A stretch of DNA of 64,000 nucleotides from Nocardia niigatensis NBRC 100131. GTDB lineage: Bacteria > Actinomycetota > Actinomycetes > Mycobacteriales > Mycobacteriaceae. The stretch lies in assembly GCF_000308655.1 (NCBI RefSeq), contig NZ_BAGC01000107.1, forward strand, positions 1-64,000, given 5' to 3'. Made by a program: the position numbers and the translations under genes. Below are positions 61,286 to 64,000 of the stretch, in pieces; positions within the stretch are counted from its first letter, which is position 1; each line of letters opens with the position of its first letter. The notes under the pieces are model-generated. The model did not search any database, was not told the origin of the DNA, and worked only from the letters and a program-made list of their open reading frames with translations.

Positions 61286-62266
61286 GTGGAGCAAGCCGTT
61301 TTCGGCGCTGTCGAGATCTCGTCGTCCTCGACCCTTTCGCCACGTCAGGCGTTCGAGCAGTGGGAAGCCCTGATGTCGGATGCGGTCGCCCCGACGGTGA
61401 TCGAGCCATTGCGCCAAGGTCACTGGCACGGACAGATCGCCACCACCCAATTCGACGGATTCGCGGTGTCGCGCATGCAGGCCAGTGCGCAACGGGCATT
61501 GCGGACAAAAAAGATGGTGGCGCAGTCGACCGATGAGTTCTTACTGGTGAATATCGCGATCGAGGGCACGAATTGGACCGAGCAGTGCGGCCGGACGGCC
61601 GAATGCAAGCCCGGCACCATCTCGTTCTTCGACAGCAGCGTGCCGCTGGAGAGCCGTACCACCGACAATTGCCTGTCGACGCTGGTACGTGCCCCGCTGC
61701 AGCTGGTCCTCGAGCATTCCGGTCTGACCCGGGACCAGCTACCCACCGCCATCTCCGTCCCCACCACGGGTGCGCTGGGTGTGGTCTCCACCTTCTTCCG
61801 CAACCTGGCCGACCTACCGCCCGACGACATCGCCCGCGCGGTCACCGTCTTCGGCAGTGATGCCGCCGGCATGATGGCGTCGGCCCTGCTGCTTGCGAAC
61901 GGCGAAAGCTCGCCTGCCCCTTCGGATTCGCTCTACATGCGGCAGCAGGTGCTGGCCTACATCCGCAAGAACTTCACGAACCCCGACCTCACGGTCGACG
62001 AGATCGCGCACGCCTGCCTGATCTCGCGCCGCACCCTGTACCGGGTGTGCGAGGGCTTCGGCGAGCCGGGCGCGATCGTCCGCCGCACCCGTATCGCTCA
62101 TGCCCGCCGGCTCATCCGAGCCGATCCCTCCCGATCCCTGGCCGCCGTCGCCGCGGCCTCCGGCTTCGCGACGGACCGCCACTTCTATCGGGCCTTCCGC
62201 GAGGAGACCGGTCTCACGCCGGGGCAGTTCCGGGACCAGCTCGGACCCCGGAATCGGTCGCGCTGA
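61286..62266 (+). CDS. AraC-family transcriptional regulator
   Basis: This 326-residue regulator has an N-terminal cupin-like AraC_binding_2 domain (RTKKMVAQSTDEFLLVNIAI, GTISFFDSSVPLE) and a C-terminal pair of helix-turn-helices (LTVDEIAHACLISRRTLYRV and SLAAVAAASGFATDRHFYRA, ending FREETGLTPGQFR). It starts at GTG. The ligand and targets are unknown; the terpene locus next to it is a possible target. Confidence 0.9.
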   Translation: MEQAVFGAVEISSSSTLSPRQAFEQWEALMSDAVAPTVIEPLRQGHWHGQIATTQFDGFAVSRMQASAQRALRTKKMVAQSTDEFLLVNIAIEGTNWTEQCGRTAECKPGTISFFDSSVPLESRTTDNCLSTLVRAPLQLVLEHSGLTRDQLPTAISVPTTGALGVVSTFFRNLADLPPDDIARAVTVFGSDAAGMMASALLLANGESSPAPSDSLYMRQQVLAYIRKNFTNPDLTVDEIAHACLISRRTLYRVCEGFGEPGAIVRRTRIAHARRLIRADPSRSLAAVAAASGFATDRHFYRAFREETGLTPGQFRDQLGPRNRSR

Positions 62267-62539
62267 ACAAGCGACAGGATCAGGAAGCCGACTCCCTTCG
62301 ACGGCTCCCAGGCGTCGGCGCGGTCGGGGACGCGCGCGGGTAAGGGTATCGACCGGCGTGAACTCCCCGCGACGGCTGATTCCCCGAGCGGCTCCGCTGC
62401 TCTCCTCTGCCATGTCCTGCAAACTGATCGAGCCCCGGAGCGCCTGCCATGCGACAATCCCCACTCCGACTGGTCCGGCAATAGTGGTTGACGCACAGTG
62501 AAACCCGTGTGGCCGGGATTGCTGGAGAGGGGAATCGGA

Positions 62540-63310
62540 ATGTCGGAGCTGCCCGCGTGGTCGGGACAGGACGGGTACGGAGTGCGATTCGAGTGGGGGC
62601 TGACCGGTGCGCGGGCACTCGGGCCGGGCTGTGCGGCGCTCGTGGTGATCGATGTGCTGTCGTTCACGACCGCGGTCTCGGTGGCCGTCGAGGCGGGGAC
62701 ACAGGTGTTCCCGTATGCCGCAAGGGATTCGACGGCAGCGGATTTCGCGGTGTCGCGGGATGCCCGGCTGGCGGTCGGGCGCAGCGTCATGGGCGCCGGG
62801 AATCCGTGGTCGCTGTCCCCGGCCGCACTGCGCCGGGTGCCGGTGCCCGAACGATTGGTGCTGCCGTCACCGAACGGATCCGCGATTTCCGTTGCAGTCG
62901 AGAGGATTCCGGTGGTGGCGGCTTGCCTGAGGAACGCGTCCGCGGTCGGTCGGTGGATCGTGAAGCAGGGCTGGGGGACCGCGGATCGGCCGGTCGGGGT
63001 GATCGCCGCCGGAGAACACTGGCCGGACCGGGACGTGCTGCGCCCGGCGCTCGAGGACTGGCTCGGGGCCGGCGCGGTCGTCGCGGCGCTGTCGGAGAAC
63101 GGTGCGGGGCCGTTGTCTCCGGAGTCGATGGCCACGCGGGCCGGATTCTCGGGCATTCCCGATGTGCCCGCCCTGATCGGTGACTGCGCCTCCGGGCGGG
63201 AGCTGGCCGCCATCGGATTCGCCGACGATGTGGCCGTCGCGGTCGAAATCGAGAGCAGCGCAGTGGTTCCCGTGCTGCACGAGGGCCGCTTCGCCGACGC
63301 GACGAGGTGA
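62540..63310 (+). CDS. comB: ComB-like 2-phosphosulfolactate phosphatase
   Basis: This 256-residue protein matches the ComB family: ALVVIDVLSFTTAVSVAVEA near residue 35, RLVLPSPNGSAIS, VVAACLRNASAVGRW and VIAAGEHWPD. ComB dephosphorylates phosphosulfolactate in archaeal coenzyme M synthesis; in actinobacteria its role is unclear. No other coenzyme-M-type gene is nearby. ATG 62540 is preferred to 62498. Its 3' end runs into the thiolase remnant. Bases 62267-62539 show no gene. Confidence 0.82.
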   Translation: MSELPAWSGQDGYGVRFEWGLTGARALGPGCAALVVIDVLSFTTAVSVAVEAGTQVFPYAARDSTAADFAVSRDARLAVGRSVMGAGNPWSLSPAALRRVPVPERLVLPSPNGSAISVAVERIPVVAACLRNASAVGRWIVKQGWGTADRPVGVIAAGEHWPDRDVLRPALEDWLGAGAVVAALSENGAGPLSPESMATRAGFSGIPDVPALIGDCASGRELAAIGFADDVAVAVEIESSAVVPVLHEGRFADATR

Positions 63311-63572
63311 TCCACGGGTGCCTGGACACCATCTGCCCGCAATCCGGGGATATCGCCCGCACCGCCGCGCTGGCGGTGGGCCTGCGCGAGACGGTGCCGG
63401 GCGTCACAATCGACCGGCAGCGAATCCTCGCAGCAAGCAGTGCATTTCGTGGCGCGGGCGGTGCTGAGCGGCAGCGCCGACCTGATCGTTGCCGGCGGCG
63501 TGCAGACCGTGTGTGAGGGCGGCGGCCGGGCTACGTACGGCGGCCAACGTCACCATCATCGAAAGGCTCTGA
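63299..63572 (+). pseudogene. Thiolase remnant with internal deletion
   Basis: The sequence encodes DEVIHGCLDTICPQSGDIAR and LRETVPGVTIDRQ, the N-terminal part of an acetyl-CoA acetyltransferase. It then shifts frame where the active-site CGSSQQA should be (only the QQAVHFVARAVLSGSADLIV part survives in the next frame). It jumps from GGVQTV straight to CEGGG and ends ANVTIIERL, the usual last residues of thiolases. About 250-300 codons are therefore missing and the catalytic Cys is lost. Confidence 0.7.
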
Positions 63573-63628
63573 CCCGCGGGACGTTCCAGACGGCGCCTTG
63601 TCGGTGGCGTCCACTATCGTCGCGGGCT

Positions 63629-64000
63629 GTGCTGTTGCTGCTGCGCCGCCCCCAGGTCTCCGCGATCTGGGCGGCACAGCTGCTGTCGATCCTCGGCGAT
63701 CGGTGCTACGGGCTGGCGATCATGTGGCTCGCCCTCGAACGATCCGGCCCGGCGGTCATGGGCGCGGTCGCCATCGCGGAATCCGTGCCGTTCATCGTGA
63801 TCGGCACATTCGGTGCGCGCCTGCTCGCGCGCTGTGCCGCCTTTCGGAACCTCGCCGCGATCGATGTCCTGCGCGCGGTGGTGGTCGGCGTCATGCCGGT
63901 GCTCTGGAACCTCGGCGGCACCGCCGCCATGCTGGCCGCTGCCGCACTACTCGGCGGGGTTGGCCGCGATCTTCGATCCTTCCCTCGGCGCCCTGGTGCC
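63629..64000 (+). CDS. MFS transporter, N-terminal part (runs off the window)
   Basis: From a GTG at 63629 the frame reads LLLLRRPQVSAIWAAQLLSI, then LGDRCYGLAIMWLALERSG and further hydrophobic segments, as in MFS exporters of the antibiotic/enterobactin-exporter type. Near 63956-63959 the run of four G appears to shift the frame: the next frame continues with the family-like GLAAIFDPSLGALV. So the gene is either frameshifted or the G-run is miscalled. The 3' part lies outside the window. Confidence 0.7.
   Translation, partial: MLLLLRRPQVSAIWAAQLLSILGDRCYGLAIMWLALERSGPAVMGAVAIAESVPFIVIGTFGARLLARCAAFRNLAAIDVLRAVVVGVMPVLWNLGGTAAMLAAAALLGGVGRDLRSFPRRPGA

Noticed and set aside
62185..63342. 385-codon minus-strand frame opposite comB
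   Set aside because: It is antisense to the ComB-like gene and is Ser/Thr/Pro-rich without motif.
1..64000. CRISPR arrays, insertion sequences, tRNA genes and attachment sites
   Set aside because: No regularly spaced repeats, transposase-like proteins, terminal inverted repeats or cloverleaf sequences were seen by eye. A tRNAscan or ISfinder search could not be run here.

Overview
The window is GC-rich chromosomal DNA from a mycolic-acid actinomycete, most likely Nocardia or a close relative (Rhodococcus/Mycobacterium group). The evidence is a complete mce/yrbE lipid-import operon, actinobacterial CYP51 and CYP125 P450s, a DevS/DosS-type sensor kinase, an F420-type oxidoreductase and a group 1h [NiFe]-hydrogenase cluster. 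Species cannot be fixed from the sequence alone. I saw no tRNA, rRNA, CRISPR array or insertion sequence.

Layout. (1) 1-3.4 kb, plus strand: a tightly coupled redox cassette of a secreted Pro/Ala-rich protein, an ApbE flavin transferase, a haem-type membrane protein, a NuoF-like flavoprotein and a small ferredoxin. A TetR regulator and a convergent DUF2236 (MpaB/rubber-oxygenase-like) gene follow. (2) 5.4-20.8 kb, minus strand: one long block for an atmospheric-type H2-oxidising hydrogenase. In transcription order it holds a nickel permease, hypA, hypB, the small and large subunits, a NifU/Rieske-like iron-sulfur protein, four poorly known accessory genes, a 39-residue membrane peptide, a maturation protease, two hypC, hypF, hypD, hypE and a DUF6390 gene. 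Most neighbours overlap by 4 nt. (3) 20.9-30.2 kb: an LLM-class oxidoreductase, a TesB thioesterase, small proteins, then GMC oxidoreductase-CYP125-CYP51 with a TetR regulator and an esterase, linked by shared inverted-repeat operators. (4) 30.2-38.5 kb: a hypoxia/dormancy-like island with DevS, a PPOX flavoprotein, a universal stress protein, an acyl-ACP desaturase and an S30AE/HPF-like protein, with DosR-like boxes. It also holds an AhpD-like gene behind two perfect CsoR/CstR-type operators. (5) 38.8-41.5 kb: exported DUF1254 and alpha/beta-hydrolase proteins. (6) 41.5-52.6 kb, minus strand: two small membrane proteins, yrbEA, yrbEB, mceA-F, a Mce-associated protein and a double-TetR (Mce3R-like) regulator. 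A second DUF2236 gene lies divergent. (7) 54-64 kb: a GT39 mannosyltransferase, a histidine kinase/response regulator pair, a class I terpene synthase, an AraC regulator, a ComB-like phosphatase and the start of an MFS transporter.

A recurrent theme is gene decay. I see remnants of a P450 C-terminus, an SDR, a Cys-rich small protein, a SnoaL-like protein, a class II terpene cyclase and a thiolase with an internal deletion, plus an apparent frameshift in the terminal MFS gene. Several lesions sit in homopolymers, so sequencing error must be excluded for those. The most promising less-described systems are the ApbE/NuoF-like redox cassette with a missing cluster cysteine, the CsoR-box-controlled AhpD/Cys-rich pair, and the set of unnamed accessory genes in the hydrogenase block.
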